The notes below the pieces were generated by a model. That model had not been told where the DNA came from. It was given only the letters and a program-made list of their open reading frames with translations, and made no database searches. The position numbers and the translations under genes are program-made. DNA of 64,000 nt from Crotalaria pallida (lineage: Eukaryota > Streptophyta > Magnoliopsida > Fabales > Fabaceae), in assembly GCA_037953625.1 (NCBI GenBank), contig CM075656.1, forward strand, positions 67,165,001 through 67,229,000, written 5' to 3'. Below are positions 22,629 through 34,735 of this stretch, one piece after another. Positions within the stretch are counted from its first letter, which is position 1, and each line of letters begins with the position of its first letter.

Positions 22629-25600
22629 TGTAACACCCGTCAAAATCCTCGTATTGTTTGAAGCACTAAAGAGATTTATTTTTGAGAAAGTGTTCTTGAA
22701 AGAGTATTTCCTTGAATGAATTTCTTATTTCCTGATTTTAAAAGTGATGAATGATTTTTAAAGGAATGGTTTTCATGGAATGATATTACAAGTTTAAAAA
22801 AAAAATTTTGAGTTTTTGGAATGATTGTGCATTTAATATTTTTATGCTCCAAAGAAATGGTTATTTTTACACATGAGTAATTTTATGAGAAAAATTTATT
22901 TCCTATGTGTGTATGTGTATGTGTGCTACGTGTATATGTATGTATGTATGTATGTAAGCCTAGGATTTTATTTTTAAGACAAGGAGCTAATAGAATAATT
23001 AGAACCATAAGGAAATTAAGTTGGTAGGAAAAATGAAGTAGTAGAAATAAATCATGCATGAAGTGACCTAAAGCCCTAAAATTACTCCTCATTGTCTCCT
23101 TGCTAAAATCCACCCATGCAACTTATTGAAGTGCCAAAATTGCCCCTCCCATTTGTGTGTAAACCGAAACCAAACCAAGGGAAAAAGAGAGACTTCACGG
23201 TTTGCCTATATAAGGCTTAGCCTTAGTTCATTTTCACTCATTTCCTTTCATTCCCATTTCATTTCCTTCTAAACACAACTCTAAGAGCAAACCAAAACTC
23301 TTAGAGAGAGAGAGAGAGAAAGAGGGTCGTGAGTGAGAAGAGGAAGAAGAAGGAGGAGATCAAGCCAAAAATCTAAGACTTTCTTTGAAGATCCAAGAAC
23401 TTAGAAGCTAGAAGACCTTGATTTGGTGGGTGATTCGAAGATCCTAGAAGTTTAGAGCTAGTCTTGAGTTTGTAACCTTGTAAATTTTCTTTTCTTCACG
23501 CATGTCTAATTTTATGGTTGATAGATGGTTGCATGTATTGTTAATGCTTTGATCTTGAGTTTTTAAGAGCTAAATGAACTTGTAAAACACTAAATCATGA
23601 ACTCTATGATTCGGCCATGTAGTGTAAGTAAGTCTAGGAGATTTAGTTGCATGATAATAAATTTACATAGTGAATTTTGAAATGAATTAAGTTGTTTAAA
23701 GTAATAAAAACAAATATGCTTGGTTTACATCTTTGGTTCAATTCGGTTTCTTGGTATGTAAGTAGGTAAATATGAAAATGAAATGGTTTTGAAAGCAATT
23801 ATGTGTTGAATAAGTGAATAAGTGTTTAATTGTGAAAGTGTTTACTTAAAAATGAATGTTTGGTCTATCATTGGATTAAGTGATTATATGACTTGATTTA
23901 TCCAAGTGTTGTTGTTGGTTGAGTGCTAGTTGATGTTTGAAAAATATTTGAGTACGTAATTGGTTTTGAAATTAATTGATTTTAAGATAAATTCATTTGA
24001 TTTATTTAGGATTGTTGGATTGTATTTAGTGGCTGTCCAAGATTTATTTCATGACGAAAAACTTGAATTTTAAAGTGTGAAAGTGATTGTTTTGAGCTAA
24101 AGGGTTATTTAAAGTAAAAAGTGTTTTTACGATGTTTTTGGATTTTATTAAAAGTGATTTGTGGAATAATCCTTTGCTGTCCAGAATTGTTTGGACTTGC
24201 TTCTTAATTTTAAAAATGTGTTCATGATATTTAAAGTATGGTTTTCAAGTGGTATTTGATTTAGAAAGAAGCCGGGTTGAAAATGGTGAATTTTTCGGTG
24301 TTTCGAGCGTGATTAAGGTGCTGTCCAAGACGGACCAGCAACCAAATCAATTGGTTTAAATTATTTTATCAGATGTTTTCAAATGATTTTGAGGTACTTA
24401 AAGTACCAGAAAAAAAAGTCAGAGTTGTTTTGAGAAAAATAATTATTTCTACATTATCCGACGAGAGACGAATTGTGTTTGAGTAAGAAGAAGATTTTAT
24501 GGATACAAGTTAATAACATAAACGTGTTTTATTTAATACGTGGAATGTTAAAGATGAGGATTCGGGCAGCTGGCAGCGACAAGGATCCGCGGAGACCGTG
24601 TACAATTTATTGCTGGACCTGAGGTGAGAGAGAAGCTTTCCTAAGACACCGTGGTATTTAGGTGATTTATTAGGACGTTCCGGATCATCTCAAAGATCGG
24701 AACTTGGTGGTTCTGAGTCAGTAGTATAGTGACAATTGTTTGTGTTGTGTGGCCACTTGTACGAAGGAGACAAAGACCACATGTTGTTGTGTGTGATGAA
24801 TTTGTATGTTGATGATGTGATATAGCATGCTTATGTTTATTTGTTTAATTATGCATGATGAGATTTTAAACTGTTGAACAATAAGAGTAGCATGCTGATA
24901 GACATCTGTTATGTCCTGAGAATGAAAAGATATGAATAAGTTGTGAAAGTGATGAAATGAAATTGAAAGTAAAAGACACAAAGGAAAGATATACCACCCT
25001 GTTTGGCCTAAATCCTTATGTAGTAAGACAGCCCTGATAAGACATTAAGAGAAGAAATAATGATAAAAGTATGAGGGTGATTGGGAAAGAAATAAAGAGT
25101 TGAGATTGGGGAAAGATTTGATGACAAAGATGCGGATAAGCCAGATCTGGGAAAAGTAATGTTGTTGTTGTTGGTTGAAATGAGAAATGATATGAGTGGA
25201 GCTGGGCTCCTTTGTTGTTGTTCATTGGTATGAGATTGGTGTTGAGTTGAGCTTGCTCCTCCACTAATGCTCACTAAGACGAGATTTTTGAGAAAGTTTA
25301 AGAAACGAGATTTTGAGAAAGTTTACAAAATGAGATTTTTTGCGAAAGTTTATGAAAAGAGATTTTTGAAAAGGTTTACGAAATGAGATTTTTGAGAAAG
25401 CTTACGAAACAAGATTTTTGAGAAAGTCTACGAAAAGAGATTTTGAGAATGTTTATGAAATTAGATTTTGAGAAAATTTACGAGAAGAGATTTTGTGAAA
25501 ATTTATGAAATGATATTTTGTGAAAGTTTACAAAATGATATTTTGTGAAAGTTTATGAACTGATATTTTGTGAAAAGTTTATGAAACGATATGTTGTGAA

Positions 25601-25893
25601 AGTTTATGATATGATGTTTTGAGAAGGTTTCGAAATGATATTTCGAGAAAGTTTATGGAACGAGATGTTGTGAAATAAGATGTTCAGAAAGATTGTAATT
25701 TCGAGAAAGATTCTGAAACAAGATTTTGATAAAAGGGAGGTTTTAGTAACAACTCGGTTTTCGGTGAAGAGTGTTAAGTACACCAAGGACATTTCAATAA
25801 GGTGTTTACAAAAAAAAAAAAAATTGGCCTCATTTTTGGTAACTTAAGAAATAAAAGTTGGGTATTTGGTGTTACGAAAATCGGGCCGTTACA
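22629..25893 (+). repeat. Gypsy-type LTR, plus orientation, 3.27 kb
   Basis: It begins TGTAACACCCGTC and ends GGGCCGTTACA. It contains a (TATG)n-rich stretch near 22910-22960, a GA tract near 23300 and the minisatellite at 25270-25735. The right flank ATTTACACAATCC belongs to the tandem unit. The opposite target-duplication copy is not present, because the left side of the complex is rearranged. Confidence 0.75.
25270..25735 (+). repeat. Degenerate minisatellite inside the Gypsy LTR
   Basis: About 16 imperfect copies of a ~25-30-bp monomer of the form GAGAAAGTTTACGAAAYGAG + ATTTT. It is AT/purine-rich and non-coding. Confidence 0.8.
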
Positions 25894-27418
25894 ATTTACA
25901 CAATCCTTTGATCCATATTCATAAATGAAGGTCTATAAATGGGGAAATTGATCGAGAAAAAAGTAGTTTTCCTTTTTACTTTATTTTCACATGAAGTTTC
26001 GACAGCGAGTTATTGAGCTTAGCGGAGAGATGTTTCATGCCCTTTTCCAACAAAAATTCATTTGTTTCTGTTACTAAAATTTTGAAAAGTTAAAAAAAAT
26101 AAATCTTTTTTTAATCTATTATTTACCAAATCAACCAATTATCAAATGTATAATTTAACCATGTTTCTTTGATTATTAACCAATCATAAAATATTGGGTA
26201 CAGTTTCATCTTTTTTATTTACAGTTTTATTTTTAATTTGAGACAAATTTTTTCATGTTTTTACTAATTTTATGGTACAGATTGAGTAAAAGCCCTACCC
26301 AAAAATATCCCTAAACTTAAAGCCTCAAATGCAACCTTCTTATGCCAATATAATACTTAATCTTGATTTTGATTTCTCTATCCTTCGAGGGGTACAAGCC
26401 AACATCTGTCGAGAAAAAAATTATTTCTTGTTTCTTGTTTCGAATGAGTTAATGGTAAAATTATGTTTTAGGATTCATGTGTAGTTTTTATAGTTAACTC
26501 AGATTTTGTTTATAAACGGGTGCATGGGGTATATTATTTTATTATGAACAAATATAACTTTTACCTTGAAATGTATCAAATGTAATTATATTATAGCTAT
26601 TAATGTTATGTACGTAGTTTAAAACATTTTAAGAAATAATATAGAAAAGGAAAAGCATCAAAAGAAAAGTTGCTAACAAGGCTAGCAAATTAAAAGAATT
26701 AAAAACTTTGCGATGAATAGAAAACAAAAATTTCCTTTACAAGAATGGAGGATGTATGCATTGTATTTCTCAATCAAGGAGGCATATGAGCTACGCTCAA
26801 ATGATATACCCACATATCTTGTTATGGATTGGAGGATGATGTGGCAAACAAAAATTCCGAAAAGTTATAAATTTCATATATGGAAAATGGTTCATGATAA
26901 TTAAACTCCTTACAAATGAAAGGAAAAGCAAGTGGGGACTTGGACATCCCTTTTGCCCATACTGCGTGTGGATACTCTAGAAACTACTTTACATGTTACG
27001 AGAGACTGTAATCGTTGAACATTTGGCTATTAATTTTGTCTCTATAATTATTTTTGATAAGTTATTAGTTGAACATTTGGCTATTAATTTTTCACTAGCC
27101 ACAAAAGTATATGCCACAATGAACATTTATGGTTAAAATTTTTTCTTTAATTCCGATTTCGGTTTATTTCTTGAGACTTGATTCCATTTATTTTCTTTGG
27201 AATTTATTCGTAAAAACTTATTGATCACTTATTCGTTAGTTCTAAAGATCTGCATCATAAAGGTAATTCTTTATGGATTTATTGAAAAATAAAGAGTAAG
27301 TGCATATGAAGGATTTAGCATGTCATATCAGAGCCAAAAAGGAATATACTCCCTCCGGTTTAGAATATAAACACAAAAAAACTAAATTCACGCTTATTAA
27401 GGATATTAGTTTTTTTTT
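25894..27418 (+). repeat. Partial copy of the ~4-kb tandem unit (before the LINE/Copia nest)
   Basis: It starts at ATTTACACAATCC, matching 10203 onward in copy A, and runs through the zf-RVT fragment to the start of the Stowaway-like MITE (27349), which is interrupted at about 27419. The unit resumes at 39580. Confidence 0.85.
26713..27020 (+). pseudogene. LINE zf-RVT-domain fragment, best-preserved copy
   Basis: The open part (26713-26904) reads YFSIKEAYELRSN, then WRMMWQTKIPKSYKFHIWKM and VHDN, then a stop. Broken frames beyond it read like ETTLHVTRDCNR. The pattern of an (F/Y)S(V/I)K.AYEL start, W..(I/M)W..KIP...KF..WK..HD and ETTLHV.RDCNRA is that of the zinc-binding domain downstream of reverse transcriptase in plant L1-type LINEs (zf-RVT). 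Only this domain is present, and it is shared by all tandem-unit copies, so it was part of the ancestral unit. Not functional. Confidence 0.65.
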
Positions 27419-27857
27419 GTAGAAGAATAAATTCTATTACCACAAGCAATAAAAATACATCATCCACTCTCTTAGGTATTTACTGTCACCTTCTAGGAAG
27501 GGTTCAGAAAACAACCTAAAAGGCTAAAAAGTTCATAGATTAAAGGCCACCTTCTATGAAGGGTTCTTCTAATCCACAAACTAATGGAGTTCCTTACAAA
27601 TTTTTTGAACCAAAGCCCTGTCTGGCCATAAGTTAAAATTCCTAAAACAAAAAGCTACTCTAATTGCAAATTCTTTTTTAATTTGTAAAAATATCTGCTG
27701 AGGAGAATTAGATCTATTAGAGAAGGATCTAAGATTCCTTTCCTTCCAAATGAAATAGATCACAGCCACACACATGGCCCAAACCAACCTCTTCATCTTC
27801 TTCCCATGAATCGCATGTACTACCCAGCGTTTCCACCTGCTGAAGCTCGAAGGGAAC
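27419..27857 (-). mobile_element. 5'-truncated L1-type LINE 3' end
   Basis: The minus strand encodes the C-terminal LINE segment (MKRLVWAMCVAVIYFIWKER followed by NLRSF; stop at 27581), then a 3' UTR and an A-rich end (T run at 27413-27420). It is flanked by a direct repeat of GGATATTAGT (27406-27415 and 39583-39592), a typical longer LINE target duplication. The insertion lies inside the MITE. The remaining few bases of the LINE, TTCA, follow the Copia element at about 39579-39582. Sequence at 40160-40260 is a related 3' UTR fragment in inverse orientation. Confidence 0.75.
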
Positions 27858-29521
27858 TGTTGGTTTTGGCCTCAAAATCTCGAGAGGGGGGGGGGGGGGT
27901 GAATCGAGTTTTATTAATGTATCGTGAAATCCTTTAAAAATTAAAAATTGATTTGAGATGAAGAGAGTAGACGTTTAAGACGGATTGCGAAAACGATAGA
28001 TAAAAATAAATTGAGTAGCGCGGAAACGTAAATAATTGAAATATGCGGAAAGTAAAGAGATAGGGATAGGAAAGCTTGCACCAGGAAATTTTATACTGGT
28101 TCAGCCTTCCCGTCGAAAGGCCTAGTCCAGTCCCCAAGCTTGAGAGTTCTATAATCAGCAATAGAGCCGCACCCTATTACACCCAAGAGCACCCCGCACA
28201 CTACTAGGAACCTCCGTTCGCTAGGGGCCTCAATATCACACAGCAGGGTTCCTCGCCCTACGACGTATCACACGTCCACTAAGGGATTCTCTCCCTAATC
28301 ACTAAGGTTTCAAATACAATGAATATGAGAGTGATTACAATAGCAATGTGTGTTCTCAACAACACGCATACAACAATATGCTCTTATGATAATGAAGTAC
28401 TTTTCTCTGAGAGTTAATCAGTCAATAAGGTTTTTGTTCTTCAAAATGATATGAACGTGAAAACCAGAAGTTTAGAGAAGAAGAAGAGAGAACGTGAATT
28501 TTAGAAAAGATGTCAGAGATGAATAATTGGTATTCTATCTGAATGTTGGAGTGAAGTTTTTATAAAAATAGAAAACATTTAGAATCAAAAAGATATTGAA
28601 TTAGTAAAACAAAATCAAAACAAAATTAAATAAGATTTGAAATAATTTTAAAATCAAAACTAAATCAAAACGATTTACAAAATAAAATAAAGATTTGATT
28701 CTTAAAACTAAAAAGAAAATAATTCAAATTTAAAATCATTTTCGAATTTCATAAAATAAATCAGAATCTTTTATATAAAAACAAATCAGGAAATAATAAA
28801 AATGATTCTGACACGTTTTTCAATAAAATTTGAAGTAATCAATTACTTTCTGAAGGTAATCGATTATTCCTTCAAAAAATAGAAATTCTTAAATTCATTT
28901 GAAAAACAAGTAAAAATCGATTACATCACTCCTGTTCAATATGTGATGCAACTCATTTAATCGATTAACACTAATCAATTAATCGATTACTGAGCCTCTG
29001 TTATGCATATGATGCAACATCATGTAATCGATTACTACTCAGCTTGTAATCGATTACTCCCATGAGAAAGTAATTGATTAGCAAAGTTCACTTAATCGAT
29101 TAATAGCTCTCTGATTTTTCTATGATGCAACAAAGTTAATCAATTATCTTGAGCAGTTAATCGATTACTCTCTCTTGCATACATAAAAATATACAGAGTT
29201 TTGTAACATCAAGTATTTTCACAAAGATTAAGATAGAAAACACCTTTTCATGAAAACCACATTTTCTTCTCTCTTTTAAAATGAAAAACTTATTGGCCTT
29301 TTTAAACTCGTAAAGAATAGAAACTTCATTACCTTACAAATGATCTAAGGGAAAAGGTTTCTAATCTATGCCTTGCTTGAATCTTCATTCTTGATCATGA
29401 AGGAAACTTGTGAGCTTGAACTTGAGTTGGTTTGTTATCATCAAAACATCAGCTTGATATATACTTGAAGTCCATAAGAGAGTTTGAAGCATGTCTTCCA
29501 ACACTAGCTTGACTTCCAACA
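27858..29521 (-). repeat. 3' LTR of the Copia element
   Basis: 1664 bp, TGTTGGTTTTGG to CTTCCAACA on the plus strand. It has a long G run at about 27886-27899 that is only six G in the other LTR, and many TAATCGATTA-type palindromes at 28850-29165. Confidence 0.9.
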
Positions 29522-29534
29522 CTCCCCCTTTTTG
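29522..29534 (-). other. Polypurine tract of the Copia element
   Basis: The minus strand reads CAAAAAGGGGGAG directly before the 3' LTR start. Confidence 0.8.
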
Positions 29535-29863
29535 ATGATGACAAACAACGATTCTGATATGCTCTTTACTATCTGCATCACAAGTGTTATACAAGCAAAA
29601 ACACACACACAGATATATATATATATATATATAAAATTAAACTTCCCTAGAACAATAATAATAAAGATATAGCAATTTAAAGCATCTTGTAGCATCTCCC
29701 CCTGTATTGATGCATAAACCATATATATCAATTCAAATTTGCATCTTTAGAATATCAGAATATCTCTCCCCCTTTTGTAATCATCAAAAAGAATGTGCTA
29801 TCTCCCCCTGAAACACTGAGAAGACGCATCAATAATAACAAGAGAGATAAAATAATCACATAC
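29535..29863. other. Non-coding 3' internal region with AC/AT microsatellite
   Basis: Between the RNase H remnant and the polypurine tract. It includes (AC)n(AT)n at about 29600-29632 and further C-rich (minus-strand G-rich) tracts near 29698, 29768 and 29803. No gene. Confidence 0.6.
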
Positions 29864-30297
29864 TCAAAATAGGTGAGAGGCAGAAGCTAAACCAATTTCT
29901 CTACGAATGAAAAAGAAATTTTCTTTTGGAAGCAGTTTCGTAAAGATATCAGCCAACTGCCGCGAAGTATCAATATACTCAATAATACAATCACCCTTTT
30001 GAATATGATCACTTATAAAATGGTGACGAATCTCAATATGCTTGGTGCGAGAATGTTGCACAGGGTTTTTGGTAATACTAATTGCACTGGTATTATCACA
30101 TTTTATGGGAATGTGATCAAGACTTACACCGAAGTCTAGGAGTTGCTATTTCAACCATAAGATTTGTGCACAACAGCTACCCGCGACGACATATTCAGCC
30201 TCAGCTATGGATAGTGCTACGCTCGACTGTTTCTTGCTAGCCCATGATACTAAAGAATTTCCAAGAAGATGACAAGTGCCGCTAGTGCTTTTCCTCT
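29864..30297 (-). pseudogene. Copia RNase H remnant
   Basis: An open frame at 29864-30061 reads HSRTKHIEIRHHFISDHIQK and ADIFTKLLPKENFF, the C-terminal RNase H signature of Copia pol. The preceding RNase H sequence (30062-30297) is in other frames, so at least one frameshift separates it from reverse transcriptase near 30300-30330. Confidence 0.85.
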
Positions 30298-32004
30298 CTA
30301 CTTTGCATCCAGCAAAGTCAGAATCAGACTACCCAACAAGGTTACAGAAGAACCTTTGGGGTACCATAAACTCATATCAGTTGTGCCAGAAAGATATTTC
30401 ATTATACGTTTGGCAGCAACCATGTGCGTTTCTGTTGGATTCGCTTGAAAACGAGCACAAAGACATACACTAAACATAATATCCGGCCTACTTGCCGTTA
30501 AATAGAGAAGGGATCCGATTATACCTCGATATTTAATGATTTCTACGGATTTACCTCCTTCATCTTTGTCCGGATAGCAAGAAGTGCTTATTGGTGTTGC
30601 TACTGCCTTGGCCTTATCCATGCCAAATCGTTTCAATAGTTCCTTGCAGTACTTTGTTTGGCTAAGGAAAATCCCATCCTTTGCTTGTTTTATTTGCAAT
30701 CCTAGGAAAAAGTTCACCTCACCCATCATAGACATCTCGAACTCTTCCTGCATCATACTCGAAAAATCCTTGCAAAGGGTTTCATTAGTAGCACTGAAAA
30801 TAATATCATCTACATAAATTTGAACTAAAAGAATGTCCTTTCCTTTCTTTTTGATAAAAAGAGTGTTATCAACCTTCCCTCTTTCAAAATTATTTTCTAG
30901 TAAAAATTTGCTAAGACGGTCATACCACGCTCTAGGAGCTTGTTTGAGTCCGTACAAAGCCTTTTTCAATTTATAAACATAATCCGGGTGTTCATAATTT
31001 TCAAAGCCGGGAGGTTGACACACATAAACTTCTTCATTTATAAAACCATTTAGAAAGGCACTCTTTACGTCCATCTGATATAATTTAAAATCTAAAATGC
31101 ATGCAAAAGCTAAAAGCAGTGTAATGGCTTCCAACCTAGCAACAGGGGCAAATGTTTCCTCATAATCTATCCCCTCTTCCTGGTTGTAACCTTGCGCAAC
31201 TAACCTAGCTTTGTTTCGAACAATTAAACCAGCCTCATCGATTTTATTTTTATAAATCCACTTAGTTCCAATAATTGGATGAGACTCAGGCCTAGGAACA
31301 AGTTCCCAAACCTGATTTCTTTCGAACTGGTTTAATTCCTCTTGCATTGCCAGAAGCCAATGCTCATCAAGCGTAGCCTCAGAAATATTCTTTGGCTCCA
31401 CTTGAGAAACAAATGCGAAGTAGTTGCATAGATTGCTAATAGAATTGCGAGTACTTACACCTTTTCTGATGTCACCTATGACTTGGTCAATGGGATGGTG
31501 CCTTGATGTTCTCCATTCCTTAGGCAAATCAGCGTTGAGCTCCATGGATTGTTCTTGATTTTTCTCCTCATCTGATTCAACTGATTTTTCATTGCTTTCG
31601 GAATGTTCCTTTCCTTTAGCATTTGGCTCCTCATCCTCATCAATGTATAGATCTCCAAGGATACCTGAAATGTCATTAACAGATACCTTTCCCAAATTTC
31701 TGGGATCGGATTCATCAAATGATACATGAATAGATTCTTCAATAGTATTACGAGATTTATTGTAAATCCTATATGCTTTGCTCGAAACAGAATATCCAAG
31801 GAATATGCCCTCATCAGCTCTAGCCTCAAAACTTCCTAGATTGTCTCTACCATTATTATGCACAAAACATTTACATCCAAAGACACGAAAATGGGAAATA
31901 TTTGGTTTTCTCCCCTTGTACAGCTCATAGGGGATTTTCTTTAAAATAGGCCATATTAAAACACGTTCATAACATAACAAGCTGTACTCACTGCATCGCC
32001 CCAA
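30298..32004 (-). pseudogene. Copia integrase C-terminus and reverse transcriptase (RVT_2)
   Basis: The 568-codon frame starts in the integrase C-terminal region (PYELYKGRKPNISHFRVFGC). It passes an acidic linker and enters reverse transcriptase (GTKWIYKNKIDEAG; LVAQGYNQEEGIDYEETFAP; YQMDVKSAFLNG; LYGLKQAPRAWY), with an intact catalytic YVDD. It runs through FFLGLQIKQAKDG and SLLYLTASRPDIMFSV before the frame is lost at the start of RNase H. It is out of frame with the integrase core, with a break near 32010-32054. It was formerly an RNA-templated DNA polymerase and is now part of a broken polyprotein. Confidence 0.9.
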
Positions 32005-32053
32005 AAATATGTAGGCATATTCATGTCATTAAGCATTGTTCTTGAAAGCTGTT

Positions 32054-32932
32054 TTAATGAACATTTTTCCTCTCCACAACCCTGTTTTGCTCAGGAGTTC
32101 TTGGAGCTAAAAAATAATGCTTAATTCCATGTTTTTCACAAAATTTTTCAAAAAAATGATTTTCAAATTCTCCACCATGATCAGTCTTAATGGATGCAAT
32201 GCTTAAATGCAATTGGTTTTGAACAATCTTGGCTAGCTTTTTAAATTCATGAAATGCATCATTTTTATGAGTAATAAAAAGCGTCCATATATACCTAGAA
32301 TAGTCATCCACAACAACTAAACAATAATAGTTGTCACCAAAGCTTTTTGTTTGACAAGGTCCAAAAAGATCCATATGTAAAAGTTCCAAGGGCTTTTGAG
32401 TTGAAACAAGATTTTTAGAAGGAAAAGATGCCCTTGTGAGTTTTGATTTTGAACAAGGATCACATTTTTCAGAAATAGAAAAATTTTGCTTTGGCAAACC
32501 AACTACTAAGTTTTTAGAAGAAATTTTATTTAAATGAGCCATGTGGATGTGACATATTCTACGATGCCATAGCCACGATTCATCCTCTTTACTTAATAAA
32601 CATTTCGCATCATTTGAGGGTATTGAGTTAAAATCAATAACATAAACATTGTTTATCCTGCGAGTAATTAGCTTAATAAGATTATCAACTTTACCCTCGA
32701 TAATACATCTATCAGAATAAAAACTAATCCTATTGTCCTTATCACACAACTGACTAATACTTAGCAAATTGTGTTTTAGGCCCTCAACATGTAAGACATT
32801 TTCTATGCAAGGGTTAGGAGGTGTACCAATTTTACCGAATCCAAGAATCTTTCCTTGATTGTTATCTCCGAAAGTCACATGTCCTTGGTCCTTTGGAACG
32901 AGATACGAAAATTTAGATTTATCTCCCGTCAT
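32054..32932 (-). pseudogene. Copia protease C-terminus and integrase core
   Basis: It opens at MTGDKSKF just after the protease active site. It then carries the gag-pre-integrase His/Cys region (LWHRRICHIHMAHLNKI...CDPCSKSKL) and the rve core. The DDE residues are visible in LLHMDLFGPC, IKTDHGGEFE and VVERKN. The upstream active-site region is damaged: at 32942-32956 the codons read Leu-Asp-Ser-Arg-stop, where Copia proteases have Asp-Ser-Gly-Cys. This alone would block the polyprotein. Confidence 0.85.
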
Positions 32933-33003
32933 ATGTTTTGATCATCTGCTATCCAAGTACCACCACGATTTTCTTTCTTCCGGAGTAACCTACAAGCAAA
33001 AAT

Positions 33004-33654
33004 TCAAGGTTTCTTTTTAGGTACCCATATCTTTTTGGGTCCTTGAGCGTTAGTGTAGCCATAGTTTAAATCATGCCACCTTTTAGTTTCATTGTTCGGT
33101 TTAACGAACTTCACTTTCCGGTGTATGCATTCATGTGCACCATGGCCCTTTTTACCACAAATATGACAAATAATTAAAGGTTTCTTATGATTGCTAGCAG
33201 GGACAAAAATGGTTCTTAAATTCTTTTGATGCCTACCAGGTTGATATCCTAAACCCGCTCTATTGAAGAAACATTTTTGTCTCCCTAGCATTAAATTTAA
33301 AGTATTTCTACCTTTCGTAAATTTTGCAAGAGTTTCTTTTAAATCTTCTACTTCTTTAACAAGGTCCTTGCAAAACTTACAAGAAGAAGAACTAGCTTTA
33401 AATTTAACTTCGTTACTCGAGGTGTTTGAAGAATTTTTCAAAGTCAAATTCAGCTCCTTATTTTGATTTTTCAAAAATTCATTTTCTTTAATAAGATTTT
33501 TATTCTTTTCTAAAAGAGAAGCTGAATTTTTCTTTTCTAAAGAGATCAATAAGGATAACCTCATCGACTCCTCGTGTAATTCTTCAAAAGCCTCTTGTAA
33601 TTCATCATAAGAAAAATTAAGTTCAGAAATTACCTCATCTCCGTGTGCCATCAA
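33004..33654 (-). pseudogene. Copia gag C-terminal part with second zinc knuckle
   Basis: 216-codon frame with a Leu/Glu/Lys-rich coiled segment and a knuckle CHICGKKGHGAHEC, ending IWVPKKKP and stop. It is out of frame with the N-terminal gag (33701-34726) and with the protease region. Confidence 0.8.
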
Positions 33655-33700
33655 GCATATGTTGGTTGTCTCTTCTTGTTCGTCTGACTCCTCGTCTGAA

Positions 33701-34726
33701 CTACCCTCGTTGTCTAGCCACGCAAGATATATATGCTTGTTTCCCTTTTCTTGGATTGAAGGCGCCTTTTTCTGAATTTTCTTTCTTTTTCAGCTGGTAG
33801 CAGTCTGCTCTGATGTGACCAGGCTTGCCACACTCATGACATGTAATGGATGATCCTCCACTTTTGTTGTTGTCCCTTCTATTGAAGTTGCTTTTCTTCC
33901 TCAGAAATTTCCCGAACTTTTTGACCAACAGACCCATGTGTTCATCATTTATTAGTTCTTTGTCCGAGTCACTTTCTGTTGCTGGTGCTTCAGCCATGAA
34001 TGCCAAACTTTTGACCTTCTTGTTCTCCTCTTCGTGTTGAGCTAATCTTTTCAGTTCACTTTCATGCTCTTGTAACTTCCCGAAGAGAGTTGTCAACGTC
34101 ATAGTTGAAAGGTTTCTTGATTCAGCAATCGCTGTCACTTTGGGTTGCCATTCTCTTCCCAAACACCTTAGAACTTTGTTGATGAGATCTTCATTGGTGA
34201 ATTTCTTGCCCAATGTTGTTAGCAGATTTACAATCATCGTGAAGCGTTTTTGGATCTCTTGAATTGATTCTCCATCTTTCATTCTGAATAATTCGTATTC
34301 CCCAGTCAGAGTATTGATTCTCGACCTTTTCACTTCAGTTGTACCTTCATGCGTGACTTCTAGCGTATCCCACATTTGTTGTGCTGTCTCGCATGTTGAT
34401 ATCCTGAAAAACTCATCGTAGCTCAAAGCAGATGTTATAATATTTTTCGCTTTCAGGTCGTACTGGACTCTACGTTCCTCCTCCTCCGTCCACTCAACCA
34501 TAGGCTTTTCGACGGTGTTACCATTAACCACATAGGTAGGAACATAGGGACCATTTACGACGACATCCCAAACTTTTAATCCAACTCCTTGAATAAAAAT
34601 TTTCATACGGACTTTCCAATACGGGTACCCTACCCCATCAAACATGGGAGGACGGTTAATAGAACTCCCTTCACCACCAAACAGAGAGTTTGAAGCCATA
34701 CTCTTGAGACGGTTAAGTCTTAACAC
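33701..34726 (-). pseudogene. Copia gag N-terminal part (UBN2, CCHC)
   Basis: 341 codons, of which the likely start is the Met at 34699 (MASNSLFGGEGSSINRPPMF). The UBN2 core includes IITSALSYDEFFRI and MWDTLEVTHEGTTEVKRSRI. The zinc knuckle CHECGKPGHIRADC lies near 33825. It is homologous to the gags at 12569 and 16225. The frame is lost before the second knuckle. Confidence 0.85.
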
Positions 34727-34735
34727 AAGAGACTA

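Noticed and set aside
25008..25274. Overlapping 82-88-codon minus-strand ORFs
   Set aside because: Inside the Gypsy LTR, Ser/Leu-rich translation of AT-rich DNA, no domain.
11447..25893. One single large retrotransposon between tandem-unit copies A and C1
   Set aside because: Two different Copia gags, an intact ACTCT-flanked element and opposite-facing Gypsy LTRs show several separate insertions. The flanking unit fragments overlap in content rather than being contiguous.
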